Source of the DNA: UBA4417 sp031550085
Lineage (GTDB): Bacteria > Bacteroidota > Bacteroidia > Bacteroidales > UBA4417
Length of the DNA stretch: 64,000 nucleotides
Direction of reading: 5' to 3'
NCBI GenBank assembly: GCA_031550085.1
Contig: JAVBOY010000015.1
Span: 1-64,000, forward strand
The position numbers and the translations under genes were made by a program. A model generated the notes under the pieces. That model did not search any database and was not told the origin of the DNA. It was given only the letters and a program-made list of their open reading frames with translations. This document shows, in pieces, positions 8,705 through 17,968 of this stretch (positions are counted from its first letter, which is position 1; each line of letters starts with the position of its first letter).

Positions 8705-8851
8705 ATTGCCCTAGGGTCGTTAAAAACCAAGTAGGAAGCAGGAAAGCGACTGCTCCGTTTATCCCGAAAAGACTGTAGCTTGGCCTCCTTGTCAAGTTAA
8801 ACTTATATCATTCAGACAAATGCAATTCTAAGGAAACCGTGTAGAAAGAAC

Positions 8852-9256
8852 CTATTCGGAAATGGATTTCTTCAGTTGCTTCAATGTGTCTATCTGCTCT
8901 TTTAGTGAAAGAATCAGGTCTTCCTGAACAGATATCAGCTTTTGCAGCGTTTTCACGATTTCCTCTTGCTCGCGGTTTTCCAAATAGTAAGGTGTTTCTT
9001 TGAACATCGAAAGTTCTGTTCCCATCGGATACGGAAAGGCTCCCCGCTCGCCCCGGATCATGGGCCCTTCGCCGGTAATAACCCATGCAAGGCTTAAATC
9101 TTTGTAAATGTCGGCAATTGCTTTTAAATTGTTGGAAGAAATATTGCTGCCGACTTTCAACATCCCGTTGGATAAGCCTGTTCTCTGGGTAAATTCGTAC
9201 TGGGAAACCTTTTTATAGTCAAGATAATGCAAGATGCGCGCCTTTGCCGTCAACAT
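8852..9256 (-). CDS. Orphan HTH regulator with coiled-coil tail
   Basis: From the ATG at 9256 this is a 134-residue protein. An N-terminal helix-turn-helix (about residues 1-65, with SQYEFTQRTGLSNGMLKVG) ends in WVITGEGPM, a pattern common in Bacteroidota phage-repressor-like regulators. The C-terminal 45 residues are a leucine- and glutamate-rich coiled coil, probably for oligomerisation. There is no S24 peptidase domain, so it is not a LexA/CI-type self-cleaving repressor. The frame stays open to 9307, giving 17 more residues, but the -7 box at 9323-9330 and the family's usual start favour 9256. Its target is unknown; autoregulation is inference. No phage genes are next to it. Confidence 0.7.
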   Translation of the reverse strand: MLTAKARILHYLDYKKVSQYEFTQRTGLSNGMLKVGSNISSNNLKAIADIYKDLSLAWVITGEGPMIRGERGAFPYPMGTELSMFKETPYYLENREQEEIVKTLQKLISVQEDLILSLKEQIDTLKQLKKSISE

Positions 9257-9311
9257 GAGCGTATTAGATTTAATTTGATTAATTAGTAGTAAATTATCTA
9301 TTATCAACTTG

Positions 9312-9345
9312 TTTGATCAGGACAAATATATCACTTTCAATCAAA
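9312..9345 (-). promoter_or_regulatory. -7 box and possible operator of the HTH regulator
   Basis: TATATTTG on the minus strand at 9323-9330 is a -7 box. It lies inside an inverted repeat TTTGAT (9312-9317) / ATCAAA (9340-9345), a position where an autoregulator could bind. Bases 9346-9612 otherwise show nothing I can assign. Confidence 0.4.
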
Positions 9346-9612
9346 TTTGTTTTGAAAAACACAACAAAAAAATCATTGCCTGTAAAAAAACGAACGCGTC
9401 GAGCATTCCTTTTTATTGAGGGGGAAAAAGAAAGTGTAAGAAAATGATCCGCGTTTCTTCTTAGGCAAACGTTTTTAAGTGTCAAAGGGAAAAGCAACTA
9501 CCGGAAAACCGGAAAATCAGCAGGCAACCGAAAACCGCAACGGGAAAAATCCTCGTTGTACTAAGAATATATCAAGGGTTGGCTTCGATAGGGTTTCGAT
9601 CGCTCACACAAA

Positions 9613-11208
9613 TTACCACATTCCTTCGTATTTTGTCCAAAGGAAATCGCCCAAATCCCAAGCCTTGTTCACGGCTTTGGTACCGCAATCGGAAGAATAT
9701 TTGGTCAAAAAGTCAATGGTTTTTGCAGGCTTTTTAGCATCGTACAATTTCAGCGCCTCGGCCTCCACTGTTTTTTGGACATCAAACCATTCTTTCTGCA
9801 ATGGTTTCCAAACGGCCCTGACATCTTTTTGCTCGTCGCCCCAACGGCGGCTTGCCAAAAGCCCGACCCGGTTAAAAGCCCACCAGGCAGCGTTTTTACT
9901 AAATCCGGTTACACGTCCGTCGGTTTTGTAAGTCAAAGGCAGATCAGACACGCTTCCGTAAATCGGCACATACACCGACGACGCCACATTGTCGAAAGCA
10001 AACCAGCAAAGCCCGCCGATTTCATCGGGCAACCAGTCGCGGCATTGAATGATGGTGGCATACATGGTAAAACGTACGGCAATGTTCCGCTCGCCATATT
10101 GATTCCAGCCGCCGTTTACCCGGTGCATTTTCAGTTCGTCCAATCCCATAAACGGATTTGCCAAAGGCGAAATAACCATTCGGCCGCTATCATTTGCAAC
10201 CGTAATGTTTTTCCGGATGTCGTAAGGCGTTCCTTCATAATAATCCTGAAAAACCGTAACCAGATCCTCCAAACGAACGGGTTTATCGGGTTTTACCGAA
10301 AACGGGTAATTTTCCGAATTGGGATCCAACTTTAAGGACGGCGCCAGTAAATCGAAAACGCGCCATTCACGGCGGCGGCAGGCCATGTGTACCCGCGAAT
10401 CGGGAGCATAGGCATAACAAAACTCAAAAGGCTGGCCCGAATTGGGATTCCACCAACCATTTTCGATGGCGACGGCAAAAACATTTTTAGAAAACATAAA
10501 AAAGTCGGCATCGGCGGTATCGATTTGCCGGATGGTGCTGGCATTGGCATTGACGCCCACATGATCGTCGGGTACGCGTTGGGCTGCCCAGACCGCGCCC
10601 TTTTTCCCCTTACCGGGACCGACAATTTCCAAATGCCAAACTTCTTTTTTGTCGGCAATGGTGAGGCATTCGCCGGCATCAATCCAGCCATGCTCTTCCA
10701 AAAGCTTACCGGCCGTGCGAATGGCATCGCGGGCCGTGCTGCAACGTTCCAGCATCAACTGGCACAAACGTTGGCAATCTACCAAGCCCAACTCGGATTG
10801 CAATTCTTTGCGTCCGCTAAAAGTGGATTCACCGATACCCAACTGTTTTTCGTTCAAACAGGGATAAGCCGAATTTAAAAACGAATAGGTATGCGACACT
10901 TGGGGAATTTCGCCGACCGGAATGTTGGCATAGCTTTTCATTTTGGTGGTATCGCAAGGAACGCGCTTGTACAAAGTAACGGTTTCGCCGGCTTTGTGAT
11001 CTTTTGCCGATGTTACAAAGATATTGGAACGCGAGCGGTTGCTATCGTCGGTATGCGAAGTGCGCACCGAACCGTCGTCGGATGCTTTCCGGCCCACGGT
11101 AATGGTGGTGCATTCAAAGCGTTCTTCTTCATTTTGAGGGATTTGCTGGGCGGTTGCCGTGCTAAAAGCAAGTATGCCGCAAATGGGTAATAACAGGAAT
11201 CGGTTCAT
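9613..11208 (-). CDS. C69-family dipeptidase (secreted)
   Basis: This 531-residue protein has a signal peptide (about residues 1-20, ending STATAQ) and then the peptidase family C69 N-terminal region, in which Cys33 (FECTTITVGRKAS) is the expected nucleophile exposed after propeptide removal. The family are Ntn hydrolases cleaving dipeptides. Supporting features are TSHTDD shortly after the cysteine and the long conserved central region. The signal peptide places it in the periplasm or at the cell envelope, where it would help use peptides. It stands alone between the HTH regulator and a divergently transcribed ATPase. Residues 21-32 would be a short propeptide. Confidence 0.85.
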   Translation of the reverse strand: MNRFLLLPICGILAFSTATAQQIPQNEEERFECTTITVGRKASDDGSVRTSHTDDSNRSRSNIFVTSAKDHKAGETVTLYKRVPCDTTKMKSYANIPVGEIPQVSHTYSFLNSAYPCLNEKQLGIGESTFSGRKELQSELGLVDCQRLCQLMLERCSTARDAIRTAGKLLEEHGWIDAGECLTIADKKEVWHLEIVGPGKGKKGAVWAAQRVPDDHVGVNANASTIRQIDTADADFFMFSKNVFAVAIENGWWNPNSGQPFEFCYAYAPDSRVHMACRRREWRVFDLLAPSLKLDPNSENYPFSVKPDKPVRLEDLVTVFQDYYEGTPYDIRKNITVANDSGRMVISPLANPFMGLDELKMHRVNGGWNQYGERNIAVRFTMYATIIQCRDWLPDEIGGLCWFAFDNVASSVYVPIYGSVSDLPLTYKTDGRVTGFSKNAAWWAFNRVGLLASRRWGDEQKDVRAVWKPLQKEWFDVQKTVEAEALKLYDAKKPAKTIDFLTKYSSDCGTKAVNKAWDLGDFLWTKYEGMW

Positions 11209-11308
11209 CCTAAAAACGTATCATTGATTTTTTACAAAAATAACGAGACCCGGCAAACTGGCAAGAAATTTCTTCGGGATTCTTTTAAAATTATTATTTA
11301 ATAATAAT

Positions 11309-11316
11309 TATCTTTG
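11309..11316 (+). promoter_or_regulatory. -7 box of the AAA ATPase gene
   Basis: TATCTTTG, a full match to TAnnTTTG, ends 22 bases before the ATG at 11339, so the leader would be very short. No good -33 element is visible in the AT-rich stretch upstream. Confidence 0.55.
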
Positions 11317-11338
11317 CATAAAATCAATTTGGCTTAGA

Positions 11339-12466
11339 ATGAAACAGATCAATCCTTTTGTAACCAGCGGCTATGTTTCAGCCGAATATTTTTGCAACCG
11401 GGAAGAGGAGCAAAAGCAATTGTTGCATGAAATTGAAAACGGGAACAACCTGGTGCTGATTTCAACCCGCCGTATGGGAAAAACCGGGCTGGTCAAGCAT
11501 TGCTTCAATACCAAAATCATCCAGAAAAACCATTATTCGTTTTTTGTGGATATCTACGCGACCAAGTCGTTGCGCGATTTTGTGTTTTCGCTGAGCAAAG
11601 TGATTTTAGAGAAACTAAAGCCTCATGGAAAAAAAGCATTCGAACTTTTCCTGGCAAGTGTAAAATCGCTGCAAGCAGGCATTTCGTTCGACGTGTCGGG
11701 AAGACCCTCGTTCAATATCGGATTGGGCGACATTCAGTCGCCGGAACAAACGTTGGATGAGATTTTTTGGTATTTAAATAAAGCGGATAAGCCTTGTATT
11801 GTAGCGATCGACGAATTTCAGCAAATTGAAAAATATCCTGAAAAAAACGTGGAGGCTTTACTGCGGACACATACACAAAATTGTAAAAATGCCTGTTTTA
11901 TTTTTTCCGGAAGCCGGCGGCACACCATGGGCAACATGTTTTTAAGCGCCTCACGCCCCTTTTACCAAAGTGCATCCATGATGCATTTGGGGAGTATCGA
12001 CCCGAACCATTACATTCAATTTGCCCAACGTCATTTTGAGTCCGATGCCAAACAAATTGAGGCACGCACAATCGAAGCAATTTACAAAAAATTTGAGGGA
12101 GTGACATGGTATATGCAAAAAATGCTGAATGTGCTTTACAGTTTCACGGCAAAAGGAGAAGTCTGTACGCAAGACCTGTTCCATACAGCCATGGAGAGTA
12201 TTATCGACTCGTACCGGTATGCTTACTCCGAAACGCTTTTCCGCTTGCCGGAAAAACAAAAGGAATTGCTTGTTGCGATTGCCAAAGAGGGAAAAACAAA
12301 AGCGCTGACGTCCAGTGCATTTGTTCAAAAATACAAGCTCTCGTCTGCAAGTTCGGTTCAGGCGGCCTTAAAAGGATTGCTTGAAAAGGATTTTGTAACG
12401 GAAGAAATGGGTGAATATCAAATTTATGATAAATTTTTGGGCATTTGGCTGCTTGAAAATTATTGA
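11339..12466 (+). CDS. AAA/STAND-like ATPase, ATPase_2 family
   Basis: The 375-residue protein opens with INPFVTSGYVSAEYFCNREEE, then the nucleotide-binding loop STRRMGKTGL (42-51), Walker B IVAIDEFQQI (about 150) and a sensor segment FIFSGSRRH. This is the pfam01637-like group of NTPases widespread in Bacteroidota and archaea, where the first glycine of Walker A is commonly missing. The C-terminal third looks like a winged helix (ALTSSAFVQKYKLSSASSVQAALKGLLEKD). Function is unknown. It has its own promoter, and its last 7 bases overlap the 3' end of the opposing DUF255 gene. Confidence 0.75.
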   Translation: MKQINPFVTSGYVSAEYFCNREEEQKQLLHEIENGNNLVLISTRRMGKTGLVKHCFNTKIIQKNHYSFFVDIYATKSLRDFVFSLSKVILEKLKPHGKKAFELFLASVKSLQAGISFDVSGRPSFNIGLGDIQSPEQTLDEIFWYLNKADKPCIVAIDEFQQIEKYPEKNVEALLRTHTQNCKNACFIFSGSRRHTMGNMFLSASRPFYQSASMMHLGSIDPNHYIQFAQRHFESDAKQIEARTIEAIYKKFEGVTWYMQKMLNVLYSFTAKGEVCTQDLFHTAMESIIDSYRYAYSETLFRLPEKQKELLVAIAKEGKTKALTSSAFVQKYKLSSASSVQAALKGLLEKDFVTEEMGEYQIYDKFLGIWLLENY

Positions 12467-14460
12467 GCATTCAGTAACTGCAACGCTTCCGCCGCTGTTT
12501 CGACGGGAGCCAGGCAACTGGTTCCGCGGCAAATGTAAATAAGCGTTTCGCCTTCGACAAAGCGGTTTTCAAAATACGGCAAGGAAGATTCTTTTTCCGA
12601 GCCTACCCGCAAAACATGAGGCAGATAATGTGCATTTAATTCTTCCAATCGCTCCATTGCCTGTTCTCCGCAAACGGCCACTACCGTGTGGTCGCTCCAT
12701 TGTTCCATAGCAACCGTCAGCCAATTGGCGTAGTAAAAAGGTTGTGTTTTCAATGCGCCGGAAAGGGCATTTAACATTTGCTTCGAACGGTCCTGATATC
12801 GGGAATTGTCGGTAAACAAGCCTACTTCCCATAAAACTTGCGCCATCACCGAGTTGGAGGCAGGAATTACCTGATCTGCCGTTTCCTGACTGCGAGCGGG
12901 TACCGGCTGATTTTTTGAGGTAAACCAAAATAATCCGGAAGCTTCATCCGAATAATCGCTGAAACAACGTTCGATAATCTCCTGCGTTTTATGGAAATAT
13001 AATTCATCCCCCGTAAGGGTATACAATTTGAAAAGGGCTTCCGCCAAAAAAGCGTAATCGTCAAAAAACACAAAACGTTGGGAGGTAGCGCCGTTACAAG
13101 TGTGGAAAAACTCGCCGGAATCCAGTTTTTCCATGAAAAATCCGGCCGCGTGTTCCGCCATCTCTAAAAAAGTTTTGTCCCGCAACGCCGTGTAAGCATC
13201 AGCACAAGCCGAAATCATCAGGGCATTCCACGAAGCGATGATTTTGTTGTCGGTCAACGGACGCAAGCGTTGGTTGCGGTAGTCGAGCAGCAACTGGTTG
13301 GCATGCTTCAACAAAGCCTGTAATTCTTTTTCCGAAAGGAAATGCTGCTGCGCAAACAGGGCGTCGTCGTGCAAGCGGCGCAATACATTTTCATTATTTT
13401 CCCACAACGAACGGTCATCAAGACTGTAATATTCGCCCAACAAATCGCTGTAATGCCCCAACGCCAAATCGAAATCATTTTTTGTCCAAACGTAAAACTT
13501 GCCTTCTTCGCCCTCGCTGTCTGCATCCAAAGCAGAATAAAATACCCCTTCGGGCGAAGTCATTTCACGCTTTACAAAATCGAGCGTCCGGAGCAGGATG
13601 TCCTTGAAAAAAAGCTCTCCCGTAATTTTGTATGCATCGGCAAAAAGGCTGATGAGTTGGGCGTTGTCGTACAGCATTTTTTCGAAATGCGGAATGTGCC
13701 ATTCCGAATCGACGGAATAACGGGAAAATCCGCCTCCCACCTGGTCGAAAATTCCACCCTTCGCCATTTGGCGCAGGCTCAGCAAGGCATGATTTTTTGC
13801 GGTTTCATCTTTCGAAAAAGAGGCGTATTGCAGCAAAAATTTCAAAACCACCGGCATGGGAAATTTGGGTTGGCGCCCAAAGCCGCCATTGCGCGGGTCG
13901 AATTGTTTCAAAAAGTGATCAAAAAGCAGTTTCAGATCCTTTTGCGAAAATTGGTGGCCGGAATCCGGCTGCTTCAGGGCTTGTTGCTGGATTTGCGAAG
14001 TCAAATAGGTTGCTTGTTCTTCCAGTTCCGGCTGCTGCTTCGCGTAAATTTCGGCTATTTGCAACAAAATTGCTTTCCAGTCATCCGGTTTGAAATACGT
14101 ACCGCCCCAAAAAGGTTTTCCATCCGGTAGTGCAAAGCAATTGAGCGGCCAACCGCCGTTTCCTTGTAGCAAATGAACCGCATCCATATACATCTGGTCT
14201 ACATCCGGCCGTTCTTCGCGGTCTACTTTGATGCAGATGAAATGTTCGTTCATGATTTTTGCAATCTCTTCGTTTTCAAATGATTCATGCGCCATTACAT
14301 GGCACCAATGGCAACTGGAATACCCAATGCTCAACAATACGGGCTTCTGTTCTTGTTTGGCTTGTTCAAAAGCCGCATTGCCATATGGCATCCAATGAAC
14401 CGGATTACCGGCATGTTGTAACAAATAGGGAGAGGTTTCGTATTGAAGCAAATTGGACAT
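12460..14460 (-). CDS. Thioredoxin-domain DUF255 / YyaL (SSP411-like) protein
   Basis: From the ATG at 14460 this is a 666-residue protein. It has an N-terminal thioredoxin-like domain (NPVHWMPYG, then the CHWC motif in GYSSCHWCHVMAHESF, and DREERPDVDQMYM) followed by an (alpha/alpha)6-barrel resembling N-acylglucosamine epimerases (about residues 180-560). This domain order is that of the YyaL/SSP411 family, whose biochemical role is not settled. The frame stays open another 12 codons to 14496, but MSNLLQYETSPYLLQHAGNP is the conserved family start. The gene is convergent with the AAA ATPase (stops overlap by 7 bp) and divergent from the OstA-like gene. Confidence 0.88.
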   Translation of the reverse strand: MSNLLQYETSPYLLQHAGNPVHWMPYGNAAFEQAKQEQKPVLLSIGYSSCHWCHVMAHESFENEEIAKIMNEHFICIKVDREERPDVDQMYMDAVHLLQGNGGWPLNCFALPDGKPFWGGTYFKPDDWKAILLQIAEIYAKQQPELEEQATYLTSQIQQQALKQPDSGHQFSQKDLKLLFDHFLKQFDPRNGGFGRQPKFPMPVVLKFLLQYASFSKDETAKNHALLSLRQMAKGGIFDQVGGGFSRYSVDSEWHIPHFEKMLYDNAQLISLFADAYKITGELFFKDILLRTLDFVKREMTSPEGVFYSALDADSEGEEGKFYVWTKNDFDLALGHYSDLLGEYYSLDDRSLWENNENVLRRLHDDALFAQQHFLSEKELQALLKHANQLLLDYRNQRLRPLTDNKIIASWNALMISACADAYTALRDKTFLEMAEHAAGFFMEKLDSGEFFHTCNGATSQRFVFFDDYAFLAEALFKLYTLTGDELYFHKTQEIIERCFSDYSDEASGLFWFTSKNQPVPARSQETADQVIPASNSVMAQVLWEVGLFTDNSRYQDRSKQMLNALSGALKTQPFYYANWLTVAMEQWSDHTVVAVCGEQAMERLEELNAHYLPHVLRVGSEKESSLPYFENRFVEGETLIYICRGTSCLAPVETAAEALQLLNAQ

Positions 14461-14545
14461 GAGATCGTGCGTATTTTTTGATAATATAACAAACAAAAGT
14501 ACAATTGTTTACCCGAGCAGGCATGCTGATTTGAAGAAATCCTTT

Positions 14546-14553
14546 TACCTTTG
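14546..14553 (+). promoter_or_regulatory. -7 box of the OstA-like gene
   Basis: TACCTTTG ends 22 bases before the ATG at 14576. This supports the downstream start over the ATG at 14453, which lies upstream of the box. Confidence 0.55.
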
Positions 14554-14575
14554 CGTGAGAAATCGCCTCGTTTCC

Positions 14576-16123
14576 ATGGTTCGAAAAATTGTTTTTGCCT
14601 TTGTTTTCCTGCTTTCTTCGGTGGCTTTGTTTGCACAAAACTCGCCGCAAACAGGCGACACATTGCAAATCCAAATCATCCACGCGGACGAAATGAAATA
14701 TTCGAAAGCGATGAAGGAAGATGTTGTCCGGTTGATCGGCAACACGGTTTGCGAGCATGAGGGCGCACTTCTGTATTGCGACAGCGCCTGGCTGGACCAG
14801 TCGAATAACAGCGTGGAGTGTTTCGGGAAGGTGCATGTAAAATCGAGCGACACGTTGAATCTTTACGGAAAATATGCCAGCTACGACGGGAACACGAGGA
14901 TTTGCCATATTAAAATCAACGTAAAATTGATCGACCGGCAAACAACTTTAACGACCGACTCTTTGATTTTTGACCGGAATACGCAGATTGCAAGCTACAC
15001 CACCGGCGGCAAGATTGTAAACAAGGAAAATACGTTGACCAGCCGCAAAGGATACTACCACACTAATATCAAGGAATTCTTCTTCCGGGACGACGTTAAA
15101 TTAACAAATCCCGATTACCGGATAACTTCCGATACGCTGAGGTACAATACGTTGTCACGGGTTTCTTACTTTTTGGGCCCTTCGCATATTTACGGCAAAG
15201 ACACTTACATTTATTGCGAGAACGGCGAATACAATACTGTCAGCGATTTTGCAAGATTCAGCAAAAACAACTACTTTGTGAATGGAAGCCAAACCTTGAA
15301 AGGGGATAGTTTGGTGTACGACAGCAATGCCAAATTCGGCAAAGCGTTCCGGAATATTACCCTTACCGATACGACCCAGAACGTAGTTTCTAAAGGGAAC
15401 TACGCCGAATACTGGAAAAACAAGGGATATGCCCTGATTACCGACCGGGCGCAAGCTTTGCTGGGAGACGAAAAGGATACGCTTTACCTGCATGCGGACA
15501 CACTAAAAGCGACTTTTGACACCTTGCCGAACGGCGATACCGAAACCCGCGATATTTTTGCTTTTCACCACGTCCGTTTTTTCAGGACCGATCTACAAGG
15601 ATTGTGTGATTCGCTGCATTACGGCTTTGCCGATTCGCTGATTACCCTGGTAAAAGGGCCTGTTTTGTGGCATGAAAAAAATCAAATTACCGGCGACACC
15701 ATCCGCATTCTGACGGGGAAAAACACGGTGAAACAGGTGGATGTGACCGGAACATCGTTTATTATTTCCGTAGATTCGACGGATACGTACAACCAGCTGA
15801 AAGGGAGGAATATGTTGGGACGTTTTGTCAAAAACCAGCTTGCAACAGTGGATGTGTTCGGAAATGCGGAGGAAATTTATTATTACCGCGAAGAATCCAA
15901 AGAATTGGTCGGAATTTGGGTAGGGCGAAGCAGCACCATGCGGATTTATTTTGACAGCATCGGAAAGATTTATAAAATTTCCCACCAAACCGATGTGGAG
16001 GGAAAACTGAATCCCGAAGAGGAATTGGCTCCCGATAAACGAGTTTTTCCTGGATTTCAATGGCTGGATAAAATCCGCCCGAAAGACCGGACAGACATTT
16101 TCAGGCGGAAAGAAGAAATTTGA
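14576..16123 (+). CDS. OstA/LptA-like periplasmic protein
   Basis: From ATG 14576 the 515-residue protein has a clean signal peptide (MVRKIVFAFVFLLSSVALFAQ) and then repeated OstA-type beta segments: IIHADEMKYS, GNTVCEHEGALLYCDSAW, NSVECFGKVHVKSSDTLNLYGK, RKGYYHTN and YRITSDTLRYN. In this fold, shared by LptA and the N-terminal part of LptD, a beta-jelly roll carries lipopolysaccharide across the periplasm. Bacteroidota encode OstA_2 proteins of this length. No large C-terminal barrel like full-length LptD is evident. A role in LPS transport is therefore family-based inference. The open frame reaches 14453, but that start would precede the -7 box. Confidence 0.75.
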   Translation: MVRKIVFAFVFLLSSVALFAQNSPQTGDTLQIQIIHADEMKYSKAMKEDVVRLIGNTVCEHEGALLYCDSAWLDQSNNSVECFGKVHVKSSDTLNLYGKYASYDGNTRICHIKINVKLIDRQTTLTTDSLIFDRNTQIASYTTGGKIVNKENTLTSRKGYYHTNIKEFFFRDDVKLTNPDYRITSDTLRYNTLSRVSYFLGPSHIYGKDTYIYCENGEYNTVSDFARFSKNNYFVNGSQTLKGDSLVYDSNAKFGKAFRNITLTDTTQNVVSKGNYAEYWKNKGYALITDRAQALLGDEKDTLYLHADTLKATFDTLPNGDTETRDIFAFHHVRFFRTDLQGLCDSLHYGFADSLITLVKGPVLWHEKNQITGDTIRILTGKNTVKQVDVTGTSFIISVDSTDTYNQLKGRNMLGRFVKNQLATVDVFGNAEEIYYYREESKELVGIWVGRSSTMRIYFDSIGKIYKISHQTDVEGKLNPEEELAPDKRVFPGFQWLDKIRPKDRTDIFRRKEEI

Positions 16124-16405
16124 TTTCCTCAGGAACCAGGCAGGATCCGGAGCTTTTTTCGATCTGATTTTTAACGTTCATTCATTGGTTTCGAATCTTT
16201 CTGCGATGGTATCGGTTTGTTTTATATTTTCAAAGTACTAATTAACAATAATTAACTCGGGAAATCTCTTACCTAGCTTAATATTGCGCACTAAAAAAAA
16301 TCAAAACACGTTGATAATACTGAACTTTCTTTCCTTATTAAATCAAGTTCTTTGAACCAAACTCGTTTAAAAAGTGTTTAACAACCAAGTAAAAATGAAT
16401 ATTTT

Positions 16406-17845
16406 ATGAAAAAGTATCTTTTGTATTTTTTTGTAGCGATGGCAGGAGGTTTTGTTGTTTTGGTTGGAACCGAACTACTGCATAAGAAACCCACGGCTCA
16501 AGTTGGGGTTCCTCAAACACAATTACCTGTACAATTTGCCAATTATACTCCAAGCACAGCCATGGAATTACCCGATTTTGTGGCGGCTGCAAACAACAGT
16601 GTTCATGCTGTGGTGCACATTAAAACAAGCTACGTGAAGAAAAATGTATTTTACGATTTCTTCTTCGGGACGCCTCAAACGATTTACCAGCCTTTGGAAG
16701 GCTTTGGTTCGGGGGTGATTGTTTCGCAGGACGGGTATATTGTGACGAATAACCACGTGGTGCAGGACGCCGTGTCGATTGAAGTGGTGTTGAATGATAA
16801 GCGGACGTATACGGCAAAATTGATCGGGCGTGATCCTTCCACCGATTTGGCTGTTATAAAAATCGACGAACAAAATTTACCGACCATTCCGTATGGCAAT
16901 TCCGACAATGTGCAAGTGGGCGAATGGGTTTTGGCAGTGGGAAATCCGTTTAACTTGACCTCAACGGTTACCGCGGGGATTGTAAGCGCCAAAGCTCGTA
17001 ATATCAATATTTTACGTAATCCGGAAGGCGGGCCTACCATTGAATCGTTTATTCAAACGGATGCAGCCGTGAATTCGGGAAATTCGGGCGGCGCTTTGGT
17101 GAGTACCAAAGGGGAATTGATCGGAATCAATGCAGCCATTGCTTCGCCGACGATGAGTTATGCCGGGTATTCCTTTGCGATTCCGGTAAACATTGTAAAA
17201 AAAGCGATTGCCGATTTGATTGAATTCGGCGAAATACAAAGGGGATTCCTGGGTATCAGCACGGAAGAAATCGACAGCAAGTTTGCGGATGAAAACAACA
17301 TTAAAGGATTGCGGGGGCTTTACGTTTCGAATCTTGCTGAAAACGGTTCTGCCGCCAATGTCGGGATCCGGAAGGGAGATATCATTGTATCGATTGATAA
17401 TTTCCCGGTCAACAGCCAATCGGAACTATCGGAGCACTTAATTCAATACCGTCCCGGTGACAAAGTGGCTGTGGGGGTATTGCGGAATGGACAGCAAAAG
17501 GATTTTGAAGTCACTTTGCGCAACAGTCGCGGCACAACGGAAGTTTCACGCCGTTCGGCAACGGCCGAAGATCAAAACCCTTCGGCTTACGGCGCTACTT
17601 TCAAGCAATTAACAAAAGATCAAAAAGATCAATTCGGGTTATCAAATGGCATGCAAGTTGTGGATTTAAAAGAAGGGCTTTTAAAATCGGCCGGCGTTCG
17701 GGAAGGCTTTATCATTACGAGCATCAACAAGCGGATTATTCGAAATGAAAGCGATATCATTGCTGCATTAAACAACCGGCAAAATGGCGTTTTGATACAG
17801 GGAATTTATCCAAATAGCACAAAACCTTCATATTATGGGTTTTAA
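16406..17845 (+). CDS. htrA: HtrA/Deg-type periplasmic serine protease
   Basis: The 479-residue protein is a Deg protease: an N-terminal membrane or signal segment (5-22), a trypsin-like domain with triad His117 (TNNHVV), Asp147 (STDLAV) and Ser227 (NSGNSGGALV), and two PDZ domains (about 265-360 and 385-475). It would degrade or hold misfolded envelope proteins. The start at 16406 gives the signal sequence directly; an ATG 11 bases earlier is out of frame. The first PDZ domain keeps GFLGIS as carboxylate-binding loop. It lies 123 bases upstream of the primary sigma factor gene, in the same direction. Confidence 0.93.
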   Translation: MKKYLLYFFVAMAGGFVVLVGTELLHKKPTAQVGVPQTQLPVQFANYTPSTAMELPDFVAAANNSVHAVVHIKTSYVKKNVFYDFFFGTPQTIYQPLEGFGSGVIVSQDGYIVTNNHVVQDAVSIEVVLNDKRTYTAKLIGRDPSTDLAVIKIDEQNLPTIPYGNSDNVQVGEWVLAVGNPFNLTSTVTAGIVSAKARNINILRNPEGGPTIESFIQTDAAVNSGNSGGALVSTKGELIGINAAIASPTMSYAGYSFAIPVNIVKKAIADLIEFGEIQRGFLGISTEEIDSKFADENNIKGLRGLYVSNLAENGSAANVGIRKGDIIVSIDNFPVNSQSELSEHLIQYRPGDKVAVGVLRNGQQKDFEVTLRNSRGTTEVSRRSATAEDQNPSAYGATFKQLTKDQKDQFGLSNGMQVVDLKEGLLKSAGVREGFIITSINKRIIRNESDIIAALNNRQNGVLIQGIYPNSTKPSYYGF

Positions 17846-17968
17846 ATCCCAAAATAAACAACTTTTATTCGAACAAAAACACAATAATACCTTAAAAATC
17901 TACGTTGAACTTGAATTGAAAATTTCCATCGAAACCGGAAAGGCCCATAAAACGTTAGAGGAGATCGC

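Noticed and set aside
9479..9931. Plus-strand frame of 150 codons overlapping the 3' end of the C69 dipeptidase
   Set aside because: Most of it lies antisense to a conserved gene; composition is typical of shadow frames.
13342..14130. 262-codon plus-strand frame inside the DUF255 gene
   Set aside because: Antisense shadow of a conserved coding region.
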